NCBI GenBank assembly: GCA_029168955.1
Contig: JAPDOI010000986.1
Span: forward strand, 62,001 to 126,000
Length of the DNA: 64,000 bases
Source of the DNA: Aplectana chamaeleonis
Lineage: Eukaryota; Nematoda; Chromadorea; Rhabditida; Cosmocercidae
Direction: 5' to 3'
Shown here: positions 45,566 through 57,015 of the stretch, one piece after another
Layout of the letters: each line of letters opens with the position of its first letter
Position numbering within the stretch: the stretch's first letter is position 1
The notes under the pieces: generated by a model
What the model was told of the DNA's origin: nothing
What the model saw: only the letters and a program-made list of their open reading frames with translations
The model's database searches: none
Position numbers and translations under genes: made by a program

Positions 45566-46275
45566 ACACCCAGAAAATTTTTTCACAGACTTTATGCTTA
45601 CCCTGGGGAGGATCACACGTTGAGCACAATCGTATCTTTGAAGTCGCTCAAGGCCTCCAAGCGGAGTTATGACTCCTTAAAGCCACAGTCCAAGTTCGGA
45701 ATCAATTTTTGTTTTTCTGCCTATCTTGAAGAAAATTTCACGCTGATCGCAATGGTGTTTCCAGAATCGCTCATGACTCACTACGAACGGAGTTACGGCT
45801 CCTCAAAAATTTCGATTTTGAACGTCTAGAAGTTCGCGGACGAGTTGTCTCCACCCTGTATTTTCTCGTTATTCGCTTCCATCGTTCTAAAGCAGGCCAC
45901 AATATAAAGCCAGGCCGAAATAAAAGGAAGAACATAGATTTTGAATAAAATCATTCGCGCGTCTCTTCCCTATTGAGGTCGGAAACCTGGCAGTTGGCGT
46001 TACCCATTTTTTCTTTCAGGGGGGCGTGGTCGACTTTTTCCTAGCTTTTTTCTCGCTTATTTGAGAGCATTGAGATTTCGCGCTTGGCAGCGTTGCTATA
46101 GACTGCAACCGGACCATACTATCAAAAATTACCTCTGAGGTTGGACTGTGCCTTTGAAGACAGTGTCTACGACGAAAAAGTGGCCCGTTTTTTCGCAAAA
46201 ACGTAAGTTTTGGGTCCCTCTAAGAAGAGTAAGAACGGAGGGGCGACGAAAAACGGCCAGGAAGTGCTCAGCAAA
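45566..46275. repeat. Degraded TTAA-MITE fragments (families 2 and 1)
   Basis: GGACACCCAGAAAATTTTT through GGTTGGACTGTGCCTTTGA (45566-46157) resembles family 2 of 21.2 kb with changed ends. From 46158, AGACAGTGTCTACGACG, ACGTAAGTTTTGGGTCCC and AAAAACGGCCAGGAAGTG match the left part of family 1 (38058). Both are incomplete. Confidence 0.6.
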
Positions 46276-48828
46276 AAAAGTTCTACCCGAAATCCTGGAA
46301 ATTCGAGAGCTTTACCACTCCTTTCTGGCGGAATTTCTCCCAAAAGGATTCGTAATTTATTCGTAATTTGTTAGAATTTTCTAGTAATCTGCCAGAAATC
46401 TTCAGCATTCTGCCAGAATCTATACCTAAACCTCCAGCTGTTGATACGACTTATAAAATCTTAATACATACAGTCATACTCATGTACAACTGTATGCACA
46501 AACCAAAATTCTCGGGCTTCAACCCACCTGTCCGCTGGGACAGTAGAGGAGCCCATCGAACCGAGTCTTAGTCTTTCTGTACCATAAATCCCATCTCTCA
46601 CCATCAAACTTAACCCGAACGAGCCAACTTTTGACGTCGGCAGACGGCGCAGCGTATATGCTGTGGGTCAACAATGTCATTCAACATGGGCGATCAGCGG
46701 CCTTGTCCAGCAGCAGTGCGCTATGAATGGGGCCGTTTCAAAAACTAAAGTGCAAGAGCACATCTTACAATAATGATTCCGGAGGATTCATTATTGTGTT
46801 ATATCTCACCCTAGTTTATAATTACTCACTGGTTAGTGGTATAACGTCATTGTACTTGAACCTTCGGTCTGATTTAGATTTTTTTCTTTACGCTTCAACA
46901 CGATTTTTTCTGATGTGGCAACGTCAGTCCTACACTCTCAAACAGAAATCTCGAAAGTGTCTGCCTCACAAACCCAATCTTACCTTAACTTCAACAGCAG
47001 CGCCCTGATGAAGCTTTTCGAAAATGTATAACATGGGATTCTCAATTCTAGAAGAACAATAATCTTTAGGGAATTTTTTTAAAGAAAACCGAGACAGGTA
47101 TTTGCAAAAACAAAAGCAAGTCATTTGGTTACCAAAAATTTTTCACTGAAGCTAGTGTTTTCCCAGAATTATTTTTAAATTGAGTTTGTTTTTGAGAATT
47201 TGTGAACGATTTTTTGCAAATTGATTACTGCCGCAGTTATTGCATTATGGGCAGCAGCTAGCTATAAAAATTTGATGTGAGGCATCATGATATATTATCC
47301 TTTTATTAAACTCTGAGTTGGCGATAAAAACGATTTTTGAGCTCTCTTCATGAAAATGGTGGATGGTAAATACAAAAGTAAAACTAAGTGAGAATAAGTG
47401 AAATTTTTTTTGAGAAAACGCCTAAAAACAAGTTGAGACTGTTAGTTACAGGTGCCCGCAAGCCCCCTTTAATTAACGAGATTTTCATGCATGCTTGTTA
47501 ATCCATGATTTATTTTGCTCCTAAAGTAGTCAGTAGTCTCTTGCAGTGCCTAGCAATTACTTCAGAAGCGAAATGGAAGACGGAAAAACAGGAAATTATA
47601 GAAATACCGATAATTGGAAGCAGTCGGATACCAAGCGAAAATTTGTTCCTGAATTTTTTTCTCCAAATTTTTTTTTACTTTGTGATGGCTGGATCTAGAT
47701 TTTCACTAGGACAGCACAAAAGCATTTATTATTGCAAACCTTGCCTTTGAGTCATTTATCAATCGTCCTTCCAGAAATCGCTTCTCGCCTCTAAAAATTT
47801 CGAAAAAAAAAACAATACAAACACAATCTGCTCATCAAACCTAAGTTTGAATGAACAAAATCACGGATCCAATCTTGGGTTGAAATCATTCATCGGGGAA
47901 AACTTGTGAAATGGACAGAAACTTTTCTTTCCGAAAAAGCAGGTTGTCAACTTCTCGACATTCTATTAAACGCTTTCAATGATGTTTCCTAGAGACGAGA
48001 TGCTTCCAGTTTTGTAAAGGCGTCACAGATAGTAAGCTTGGCGGTGCTGGGTGTAGGTATAATCGTTCTCTAGACGGCGGGCAGCCGCTACGAGTCCGGG
48101 GTTGCTCGTGTCGAGCTTTGCGTAACCCCCATGGAAAAAAACGGTTGCGTCGGAACTCGTCCGGCCAGCACCGTCCGATCTCGTCCGCGGCGCGATGTCC
48201 GAACTCGTCCGCCTGGTGTCCGAACTCGTCCGGCACGCAAATCGCCGAAATACGTTGACATCAAGGGAAGGTGCTCGAGCGCAGGATATGAACACTGAAT
48301 GATCACTGGTAGATAAGGTATTGGGAAATACCAGCTTTTGGGGAAGGCATTAGTAATTAAGGAGGCCTTCAAAATCTAGTGTTTTTTTTTTAATTCACCT
48401 GGTTTAGCCAATGAATCTCTATCGGGGCATGAAACTCTGGCAGAATGTTTTCGTTTACAATAGTGGACTTCTAGTGGAATCTTATCTGGACACATACAGA
48501 CCTAAATAGTAGATACGATGTTTTTATGACTGTCAACTCAAAGAAAAATACCAACTCAATCAAAACCGCTTCAAAATCAGTCAACCCCTCGATATTCTAT
48601 AGAATCGGTTTGATAAAAAAAAATTGAATCCAGTATCGAATGACACATATTTTCAAAAGGAAGAGTGCGGAAACCAGCTAGCTGTCTCGTAATGATCCTT
48701 TAGGAAACATAAGAAAACCAAAGATAGGAATCTACTGTAAGAACCACGATAAAAAAAATGAAACCTCGGAATCGTTGTATAAGCAGCCCATGTAAATAAT
48801 ATCAGAAAATGGAGCGGAATCACTTAAT
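46276..48828. other. AT-rich, no gene recognised; short tandem motif at 48.14 kb
   Basis: No open frame here shows a recognisable domain. Between about 48140 and 48235 the motif TCCGAACTCGTCCG occurs about four times at 21-24 bp spacing, with one GATCTCGTCCG variant, in a GC-rich island unlike the surrounding AT-rich sequence. Confidence 0.5.
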
Positions 48829-48830
48829 TA

Positions 48831-49590
48831 CCAGGTTGTTCAATAAGTTTTGTCGTTCGATAAGAGAGGGCGTTGCTACTGGCCCATTTTTTTGTTTTGT
48901 TTGTACACTCTTCATATGAACGTATGTGAAGTTTCATTTCAATCTGTCAATTAATTCTTTGTTTACAAGCCATTTAGTGTCGCCGTGTCACAGCAATGGA
49001 AAAAATTGAATATCGTGCAGTGACAAAATTCTTACTTTTGGAAGGTGTAGCACCAAAAGAAATTCACGAACGAATTTTAAAAGTGTATAATGATTGTTCA
49101 CCTACAGTTAGAACAGTAGAAAGATGGGTTGCTGAATTTAAACGTGGTCGTACAAGCCTTGAAGACGATCCACGTGAAGGACGTCCAAAAGCGCATCAAC
49201 ACCAGAAATCATAGCCAAAATACAGTATATGGTTTTGGAAGATCGTCGATTGGCTGAGAGAAATTTAGTAGAGGCTCTACACATCTCATTAGGCAGTGTG
49301 AGCCATATTTCAAGTAAAATTTTGGGTTTTAGAAAGCTGTGTGCACAATGGGTGCCGCATTCGCTAACAATCGAACAGAAACACATTCTAATGCGACTTT
49401 CTCAGCAACATTTGGAGCGTTTTAAAAAGGATAAAGTGAATTTTGTGCGTCGATTCATCACTATGGATGAGACTTGAATTTTTCTTAAAGTGTATAATGT
49501 TCAGGGAGATTATATTGAATAATAAAGTGTATTTTGAACCATGAAATTGTATTTTTCTTATCGAACGACAAAACTTATTGTACAACCTGG
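48831..49590 (+). mobile_element. mariner element, internally deleted, with TA target duplication
   Basis: The terminal inverted repeats CCAGGTTGTTCAATAAGTTT and AAACTTATTGTACAACCTGG lie inside TA at 48829-48830 and 49591-49592. The 760 bp include the N-terminal part of a transposase (48996-49476) and a short 3' remnant. A complete mariner is about 1.3 kb, so roughly 500 bp of the catalytic region are missing. Confidence 0.93.
48996..49476 (+). pseudogene. mariner transposase, N-terminal fragment with frameshift
   Basis: From ATG at 48996: IEYRAVTKFLLLEGVAPKEI, then VERWVAEFKRGRTSLEDDPR, the DNA-binding helix-turn-helix region of mariner transposases. Loss of one A near 49190 shifts the frame; the protein continues with EIIAKIQYMVLEDRRL and ISLGSVSHI to FITMDET, which holds the first catalytic Asp of the DD34D triad. 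A stop follows and the other two catalytic residues are deleted, so it is inactive. Confidence 0.92.
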
Positions 49591-49827
49591 TACATGCCGT
49601 TTCCTCACTTTATAAATTGTGGTGAGCGCGAAGCGCTCACCAGGATTTGGCTTTGATCTCTTCCCGCGCGGATGCCCTACAATGAGATCACCTATTCATA
49701 CCGTCAACAGAGGTATGAGCTGTACACTATTCGACGCGCTGCAAGAAATTACATATGTGTGCAACTTTTCATCCCAATTGGTCCCCGCTTTCTGAAGTTA
49801 TGACCTCTCAAAGTACGCAAAAACGTT

Positions 49828-49882
49828 CTCCACCACCGCCTCCGCCTCCGCCACCGCCTCCGCCTCCGCCTCCACCTCCGTC
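49828..49882. repeat. (CCGCCT)n microsatellite, short allele
   Basis: About 50 bp of CCGCCT with CCACCG interruptions. The duplicate at 56603-56697 has the same flanks but is about 45 bp longer. Poly-Pro or poly-Arg open frames here are by-products. Confidence 0.9.
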
Positions 49883-50101
49883 CGTCGAAAACCATTTTTT
49901 TGGAAGGCGTGGACCAAATCGCTCGAAAATTTGTGACTAGATGTAATAGACCACGGGAATGACGAAAATAATTGTCAGAACTCACCATAATGACTTCTGG
50001 GCCCCTAACGGGCGTTTGAAACTCGGAAACCGGCCTCTCAAGATTAGTTTATAAAAATGACGGGTTTTTCGTTATCAGTCATTGTTTTCTTAGAGACTCC
50101 A

Positions 50102-50109
50102 TATAAATA
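50102..50109 (+). promoter_or_regulatory. TATA-box-like motif before array A
   Basis: TATAAATA in the context CTCCATATAAATACCTTGCTC. It lies about 100 bp upstream of an ATG (50203) and 160 bp before the repeat array. The same motif occurs at 56915 and, as TATAAACA, at 62120. Conservation in all three leaders is partly explained by duplication. Promoter function is only a suggestion. Confidence 0.3.
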
Positions 50110-50202
50110 CCTTGCTCTCTAGGGTGGTGTACTCTAAACGTCCGGCTTGGAACAGGACGCTATGCGGAAGGGTTGTTTTTGAGCGTGGCGCGTGTTTGTA
50201 CC

Positions 50203-50766
50203 ATGCGCACCAAAGATAAGAAGTCGTCGCAGGGTGTGCTGAAGTGTCGGTTGACTATGCGAGACCGCAGTAGGAGTATGCAGGACGTCGTGGAACTACA
50301 GCAACCCCTCAGTAGGGGTGTGCAGGACGCCGTAGAATGTGTGCAGGACCTCAGTAGGAGTGTGCAGGACCTTAGTAGGAGTGTGCAGGACATCATGGGA
50401 CCTGTGCAGGACCCCAGTAGGGGTGTGCAGGACGTCGTAGAATGTGTGCAGGACCTCATTAGGAGTGTGCAGGACCTTAGTAGGAGTGTGCAGGACATCA
50501 TGGGACCTGTGCAGGACCCCAGTAGGGGTGTGCAGGACCTCAGTAGGAGTGTGCAGGACATTTTGGGACCTGTGCAGGACCCCAGTAAGGGTGTGCAGGA
50601 TATCATGGAACGTGTGCAGGACCCCAGTAGGGGTGTGCAGGACGTCGTAGAATGTGTGCAGGACCTCAGTAGGAGTGTGCAGGACCTTAGTAGGAGTGTG
50701 CAGGACATCATGGGACCTGTGCAGGACCCCAGTAGGAGTGTGCAGGACATCATGGAACCTGTGTAG
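50203..50766 (+). CDS. Candidate heptad-repeat ORF at the start of array A (doubtful)
   Basis: ATG in the context TACCATGC, then a non-repetitive basic start MRTKDKKSSQGVLKCRLTMR and a series of seven-residue repeats of the type VQDLSRS and VQDIMGP, ended by TAG at 50764-50766 (187 residues). Val and Leu/Ile recur at heptad positions a and d, as in coiled coils, although some units have Pro at d. The minisatellite period forces an open frame, so coding status is unproven. The same start is found in array B. Confidence 0.2.
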   Translation: MRTKDKKSSQGVLKCRLTMRDRSRSMQDVVELQQPLSRGVQDAVECVQDLSRSVQDLSRSVQDIMGPVQDPSRGVQDVVECVQDLIRSVQDLSRSVQDIMGPVQDPSRGVQDLSRSVQDILGPVQDPSKGVQDIMERVQDPSRGVQDVVECVQDLSRSVQDLSRSVQDIMGPVQDPSRSVQDIMEPV

Positions 50767-53700
50767 GACCCCAGTAGGGGTGTGCAGGACATCGTAGAAT
50801 GTGTGCAGAACATCAGTAGGAGTGTGCAGGACATCATGGGACCTGTGCAGGACCCCAGTAGGGGTGTGCAGGACGTCGTAGAATGTGTGCAGGACCTTAG
50901 TAGGAGTGTGCAGGACATCATGAAACATGTGCAAGACCCCTGTAAGGATGAGCAGGACTTCATGGAATGTGTGCAGGACATCAGTAGGAGTGTGCAGGAC
51001 ATCATGAAGCGTGTGCAGGACCCCAGTAGGGTTGAGCAGGACGTCATGGAATGTGTGTAGGACCTTAGTAAAATTACACAGGACATCATAGAACGTGTGC
51101 AGGACCCCAATAGGGGTGTGCAGGACATCATGGAATGTGTGCAGGACCTTAGTAGGAGTGTGCAGGACATCATGAAACGTGTGCAAGACCCCTGTAAGGA
51201 TGATCAGAACTTCGTGGAATGTGTGCAGGACATCAGTAGGAGTGTGCAGGACATCATGAAGCGTGTGCAGGACCCCAATAGGGGTGTGCAGGACATCATG
51301 GAATGTGTGCAGGACCTTAGTAGGAGTGTGCAGGACATCATGAAACGTGTGCAAGACCCCTGTAAGGATGATCAGAACTTCGTGGAATGTGTGCAGGACA
51401 TCAGTAGGAGTGTGCAGGACATCATGAAACGTGTGCAAGACCCCTGTAAGGATGAGCAGGACTTCATGGAATGTGTGCTGGATCTCAGTAGGGGTGTGCA
51501 GGACGCCGTAGAATGTGTGCAGGACCTCAGTAGGAGTGTGCAGGACCTTAGTAGGAGTGTGCAGGACATCATGGGACCTGTGCAGGACCCCAGTAGGGGT
51601 GTGCAGGACGTCGTAGAATGTGTGCAGGACCTCAGTAGGAGTGTGCAGGACCTTAGTAGGAGTGTGCAGGACATCATGGGACCTGTGCAGGACCCCAGTA
51701 GGGGTGTGCAGGACCTCAGTAGGAGTGTGCAGGACATTTTGGGACCTGTGCAGGACCCCAGTAAGGGTGTGCAGGACGTCGTAGAATGTGTGCAGGACCT
51801 CAGTGGGAGTGTGCAGGACCTTAGTAGGAGTGTGCAGGACATCATGGGACCTGTGCAGGACCCCAGTAGGGGTGTGCAGGACCTCAGTAGGAGTGTGCAT
51901 GACATTATGGGACCTGTACAGGACCTCAGTAGGAGTGCGCAGGATATCATGGAACGTGTGCAGGACCCCAGTAGGGGTGTGCAGGACGTCGTAGAATGTG
52001 TGCAGGACCTCAGTAAGAGTGTGCAGGACCTTAGTAGGAGTGTGCAGGACATCATGGGACCTGTGCAGGACCCCAGTAGGAGTGTGCAGGACATCATGGA
52101 ACCTGTGTAGGACCCCAGTAGGGGTGTGCAGGACATCGTAGAATGTGTGCAGAACATCAGTAGGAGTGTGCAGGACATCATGGGACCTGTGCAGGACCCC
52201 AGTAGGGGTGTGCAGGACGTCGTAGAATGTGTGCAGGACCTTAGTAGGAGTGTGCAGGACATCATGAAACATGTGCAAGACCCTGTAAGGGATGAGCAGG
52301 ACTTCATGGAATGTGTGCAGGACATCAGTAGGAGTGTGCAGGACATCATGAAGCGTGTGCAGGACCCCAGTAGGGTTGAGCAGGACGTCATGGAATGTGT
52401 GTAGGACCTTAGTAAAATTACACAGGACATCATAGAACGTGTGCAGGACCCCAAGAGGTGTGTGCAGGACATCATGGAATGTGTGCAGGACCTTAGTAGG
52501 AGTGTGCAGGACATCATGAAACGTGTGCAAGACCCCTGTAAGGATGATCAGAACTTCGTGGAATGTGTGCAGGACATCAGTAGGAGTGTGCAGGACATCA
52601 TGAAGCGTGTGCAGGACCCCAATAGGGGTGTGCAGGACATCATGGAATGTGTGCAGGACCTTAGTAGGAGTGTGCAGGACATCATGAAACGTGTGCAAGA
52701 CCCCTGTAAGGATGATCAGAACTTCGTGGAATGTGTGCAGGACATCAGTAGGAGTGTGCAGGACATCATGAAACGTGTGCAAGACCCCTGTAAGGATGAG
52801 CAGGACTTCATGGAATGTGTGCTGGATCTCAGTAGGGGTGTGCAGGACGCCGTAGAATGTGTGCAGGACCTCAGTAGGAGTGTGCAGGACCTTAGTAGGA
52901 GTGTGCAGGACATCATGGGACCTGTGCAGGACCCCAGTAGGGGTGTGCAGGACGTCGTAGAATGTGTGCAGGACCTCAGTAGGAGTGTGCAGGACCTTAG
53001 TAGGAGTGTGCAGGACATCATGGGACCTGTGCAGGACCCCAGTAGGGGTGTGCAGGACCTCAGTAGGAGTGTGCAGGACATTTTGGGACCTGTGCAGGAC
53101 CCCAGTAAAGAGTGTGCAGGACGTCGTAGAATGTGTGCAGGACCTCAGTGGGAGTGTGCAGGACCTTAGTAGGAGTGTGCAGGACATCATGGGACCTGTG
53201 CAGGACCCCAGTAGGGTGTGCAGGACCTCAGTAGGAGTGTGCATGACATTATGGGACCTGTACAGGACCTCAGTAGGAGTGCGCAGGATATCATGGAACG
53301 TGTGCAGGACCCCAGTAGGGGTGTGCAGGACGTCGTAGAATGTGTGCAGGACCTCAGTAGGAGTGGGCAGGACCTTAGGAGGAGTGTGCAGGACATCATG
53401 GAACCTGTGTAGGACCCCAGTAGGGGTGTGCAGGACATCGTAGAATGTGTGCAGAACATCAGTAGGAGTGTGCAGGACATCATGGGACCTGTGCAGGACC
53501 CCAGTAGGGGTGTGCAGGACGTCGTAGAATGTGTGCAGGACCTTAGTAGGAGTGTGCAGGACATCATGAAACATGTGCAAGACCCCTGTAAGGATGAGCA
53601 GGACTTCATGGAATGTGTGCAGGACATCAGTAGGAGTGTGCAGGACATCATGAAGCGTGTGCAGGACCCCAATAGGGGTGTGCAGGACATCATGGAATGT

Positions 53701-55205
53701 GTGCAGGACCTTAGTAGGAGTGTGCAGGACATCATGAAACGTGTGCAAGACCCCTGTAAGGATGATCAGAACTTCGTGGAATGTGTGCAGGACATCAGTA
53801 GGAGTGTGCAGGACATCATGAAACGTGTGCAAGACCCCTGTAAGGATGAGCAGGACTTCATGGAATGTGTGCTGGATCTCAGTAGGGGTGTGCAGGACGC
53901 CGTAGAATGTGTGCAGGACCTCAGTAGGAGTGTGCAGGACCTTAGTAGGAGTGTGCAGGACATCATGGGACCTGTGCAGGACCCCAGTAGGGGTGTGCAG
54001 GACGTCGTAGAATGTGTGCAGGACCTCAGTAGGAGTGTGCAGGACCTTAGTAGGAGTGTGCAGGACATCATGGGACCTGTGCAGGACCCCAGTAGGGTGT
54101 GCAGGACCTCAGTAGGAGTGTGCAGGACATTTTGGGACCTGTGCAGGACCCCAGTAAGGGTGTGCAGGACGTCGTAGAATGTGTGCAGGACCTCAGTGGG
54201 AGTGTGCAGGACCTTAGTAGGAGTGTGCAGGACATCATGGGACCTGTGCAGGACCCCAGTAGGGGTGTGCAGGACCTCAGTAGGAGTGTGCATGACATTA
54301 TGGGACCTGTACAGGACCTCAGTAGGAGTGCGCAGGATATCATGGAACGTGTGCAGGACCCCAGTAGGGGTGTGCAGGACGTCGTAGAATGTGTGCAGGA
54401 CCTCAGTAGGAGTGTGCAGGACCTTAGTAGGAGTGTGCAGGACATCATGGAACCTGTGTAGGACCCCAGTAGGGGTGTGCAGGACATCGTAGAATGTGTG
54501 CAGAACATCAGTAGGAGTGTGCAGGACATCATGGGACCTGTGCAGGACCCCAGTAGGGGTGTGCAGGACGTCGTAGAATGTGTGCAGGACCTTAGTAGGA
54601 GTGTGCAGGACATCATGAAACATGTGCAAGACCCCTGTAAGGATGAGCAGGACTTCATGGAATGTGTGCAGGACATCAGTAGGAGTGTGCAGGACATCAT
54701 GAAGCGTGTGCAGGACCCCAGTAGGGTTGAGCAGGACGTCATGGAATGTGTGTAGGACCTTAGTAAAATTACACAGGACATCATGGAACGTGTGCAGGAC
54801 CCCAATAGGGGTGTGCAGGACATCATGGAATGTGTGCAGGACCTTAGTAGGAGTGTGCACGACATCATGAAACGTGTGCAAGACCCCTGTAAGGATGATC
54901 AGAACTTCGTGGAATGTGTGCAGGACATCAGTAGGAGTGTGCAGGACATCATGAAGCGTGTGCAGGACCCCAATAGGGGTGTGCAGGACATCATGGAATG
55001 TGTGCAGGACCTTAGTAGGAGTGTGCAGGACATCATGAAACGTGTGCAAGACCCCTGTAAGGATGATCAGAACTTCGTGGAATGTGTGCAGGACATCAGT
55101 AGGAGTGTGCAGGACATCATGAAACGTGTGCAAGACCCCTGTAAGGATGAGCAGGACTTCATGGAATGTGTGCTGGATCTCAGTAGGGGTGTGCAGGACC
55201 TCAGT
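50269..55205 (+). repeat. 42-bp minisatellite array A (about 118 units)
   Basis: The basic period is 42 bp, made of two 21-bp half-units: GTGCAGGACC + TCAGTAGGAGT and GTGCAGGACA + TCATGGGACCT, with variants. A higher-order pattern exists. The same run of variants starts at 50782, 52126 and 54477, with a partial copy at 53428. The first interval is 1,344 bp, exactly 32 units. Single-base losses (for example near 53100, 53215 and 54094) shift frames between blocks. No transposon interrupts the array. Confidence 0.95.
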
Positions 55206-56386
55206 TCAATGTTCAGGACACCGTATGCAAGCCAGGCCTCCGAATCTACAAGAACGATAGTTAAGTCCGCCAGAACAGGGCTACCGTAATCTCACTCGAG
55301 TTGGCTCTAAAATTTTCTAAGTTCTGACTCCGATTTCGCTTCATCTTCCCTACTGGTGGTGATGTTTCCCTGCTTTTTAGTCCAGGCAGATCCTCAACTG
55401 CTGACCCCTAGAGAAGGACGGTGTGTGAATCAAGACACACCGCTCTTCACTTCTTTTATACTTTATCATTGATCAATTGGGTATCATCAAATTTGTTTAC
55501 GAGAGCCGAATAACATTATTCCTGAGATTACGGTAGTCCTCTTCTGGCGCACTTAACTATCGTTCGCGCTGGAAATCAATCTCCATTTTTCAGGCTCAAT
55601 TTCATGATTGAGCCCGGTAGACCACACTGGTAAACTTTGGCGAGTCAAAAACGTTGGACGATGAGGTTAATATCCGCCACCAATTCTCACTAGTCATCTA
55701 GCCCTTTTTCCTAGAATGTTGGTGCGACAGTAAGATAACAGGAAAAATTGGTTACGGCACGAACTCCACATGCAGAAAAACTCCGAAAATGATTTTGGCG
55801 CGAAATTCAAATTCGTATTTACAATGTGTTCCGATTGACTTTTCTTTACAAATGAAGGTTTTTCATGGGCCCCTTCAACATTTTCTTTCACTAGAGGGGC
55901 CAAGCTACGCAAAAACTCATAGAAATGATGGAAAACTCTGATAAAAGAGGCCTGATACTGCGCTATCAATCATTGTTTTTATTAGAGCTCTACGGAAATA
56001 CTTCGACTGGTAGCCTCACCAATGGGCCGTTCATTTCATTTCTGTCTTGAGTGGTGCGTGCCCCCCCCCCGTCTAGAAGAGTGCCTAGAACCTGTACAAT
56101 TGGGTCATTTTGAAACTCATTTCTTCATTTTTCGACTTTTAAATTCAAAAAGTATATGCCTTGCATCTATTTGTAGGAAGCCGCGTTGCAACAATTATCT
56201 TGCAGTCTTAGCAGCGGAGCGGTTGTTTCTTCATTTCTACCACTATGTTTTCGAAAAAAAAAACAACTTGACTTCTGGAGCTCGACGATATTGTAGAAGG
56301 GAAACCCTTGTAAAAAGTTGTGAAATTTCTGAAAGTTGGGCTCCGCAGAAAAGGTCAAGGATTTGGCATTGCTCCTAAATGTTGTG
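55206..56386 (+). repeat. Segmental duplication, 3' module of unit A
   Basis: Matches 58867-60598 closely, except that the latter carries a 548-bp TTAA element at 59220 and small length differences in homopolymers. It contains GAGAAGGACGGTGTGTGAATC and, near 55895-56010, a diverged echo of the leader sequence (CTACGCAAAAACTCATAG, TATCAATCATTGTTTTTATT). No coding domain is recognised. Confidence 0.85.
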
Positions 56387-56602
56387 AAATTGTGGTGAGC
56401 GCGAAGCGCTCACCAGGATTTGGCTTTGATCTCTTCCCGCGCGGATGCCCTACAATGAGATCACCTATTCATACCGTCAACAGAGGTATGAGCTGTACAC
56501 TATTCGACGCGCTGCAAGAAATTACATATGTGTGCAACTTTTCATCCCAACTGGTCCCCGCTTTCTAAAGTTATGACCTCTCAAAGTACGCAAAAACGTT
56601 CT

Positions 56603-56697
56603 CCACCACCGCCTCCGCCTCCGCCTCCGCCTCCGCCTCCGCCTCCGCCTCCGCCTCCGCCTCCGCCTCCGCCTCCGCCACCGCCTCCACCTCCGTC
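56603..56697. repeat. (CCGCCT)n microsatellite, long allele
   Basis: About 95 bp of CCGCCT repeats, against about 50 bp in the duplicate at 49.83 kb with the same flanks. Confidence 0.93.
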
Positions 56698-56914
56698 CGT
56701 CGAAAAGCATTTTTTTGGAAGGCGTGGACCAAATCGCTCGAAAATTTGTGACTAGATGTAATAGACCACGGAATGACGAAAATAATTGTCAGAACTCACC
56801 ATAATGACTTCTGGGCCCTAACGGGCGTTTGAAACTCGGAAACCGGCCTCTCAAGATTAGTTTATAAAAATGACGGGTTTTTCGTTATCAGTCATTGTTT
56901 TCTTAGAGACTCCA

Positions 56915-56922
56915 TATAAATA
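56915..56922 (+). promoter_or_regulatory. TATA-box-like motif before array B
   Basis: TATAAATA in the same context as at 50102, about 100 bp upstream of ATG 57016. It is a duplicate of the array A leader. Function is unproven. Confidence 0.3.
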
Positions 56923-57015
56923 CCTTGCTCTCTAGGGTGGTGTACTCTAAACGTCCGGCTTGGAACAGGACGCTATGCGGAAGGGTTGTTTTTGAGCGTG
57001 GCGCGTGTTTGTACC

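Larger units (their letters stand above)
49613..50268 (+). repeat. Segmental duplication, 5' module of unit A
   Basis: From TTGTGGTGAGCGCGAAGCGC the sequence is nearly identical to 56387-57080, differing by a few substitutions and the microsatellite length. It includes a GAGCGCGAAGCGCTC palindrome, a (CCGCCT)n tract and a TATA-like leader before the minisatellite. A diverged version of its last 190 bp precedes array C (62080-62280). Confidence 0.9.

Noticed and set aside
49749..49988. Poly-Pro (plus) and poly-Arg (minus) open frames, also at 56522-56755
   Set aside because: Both are products of the (CCGCCT)n microsatellite.
50296..53832. 1,178-codon open frame on the minus strand, and similar frames at 53766-55133, 57109-58797 and 62217-63686
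   Set aside because: The 42-bp unit is a multiple of three and lacks stops in several frames on both strands, so long open frames are expected by arithmetic. No non-repetitive start, domain or splice signal supports them.
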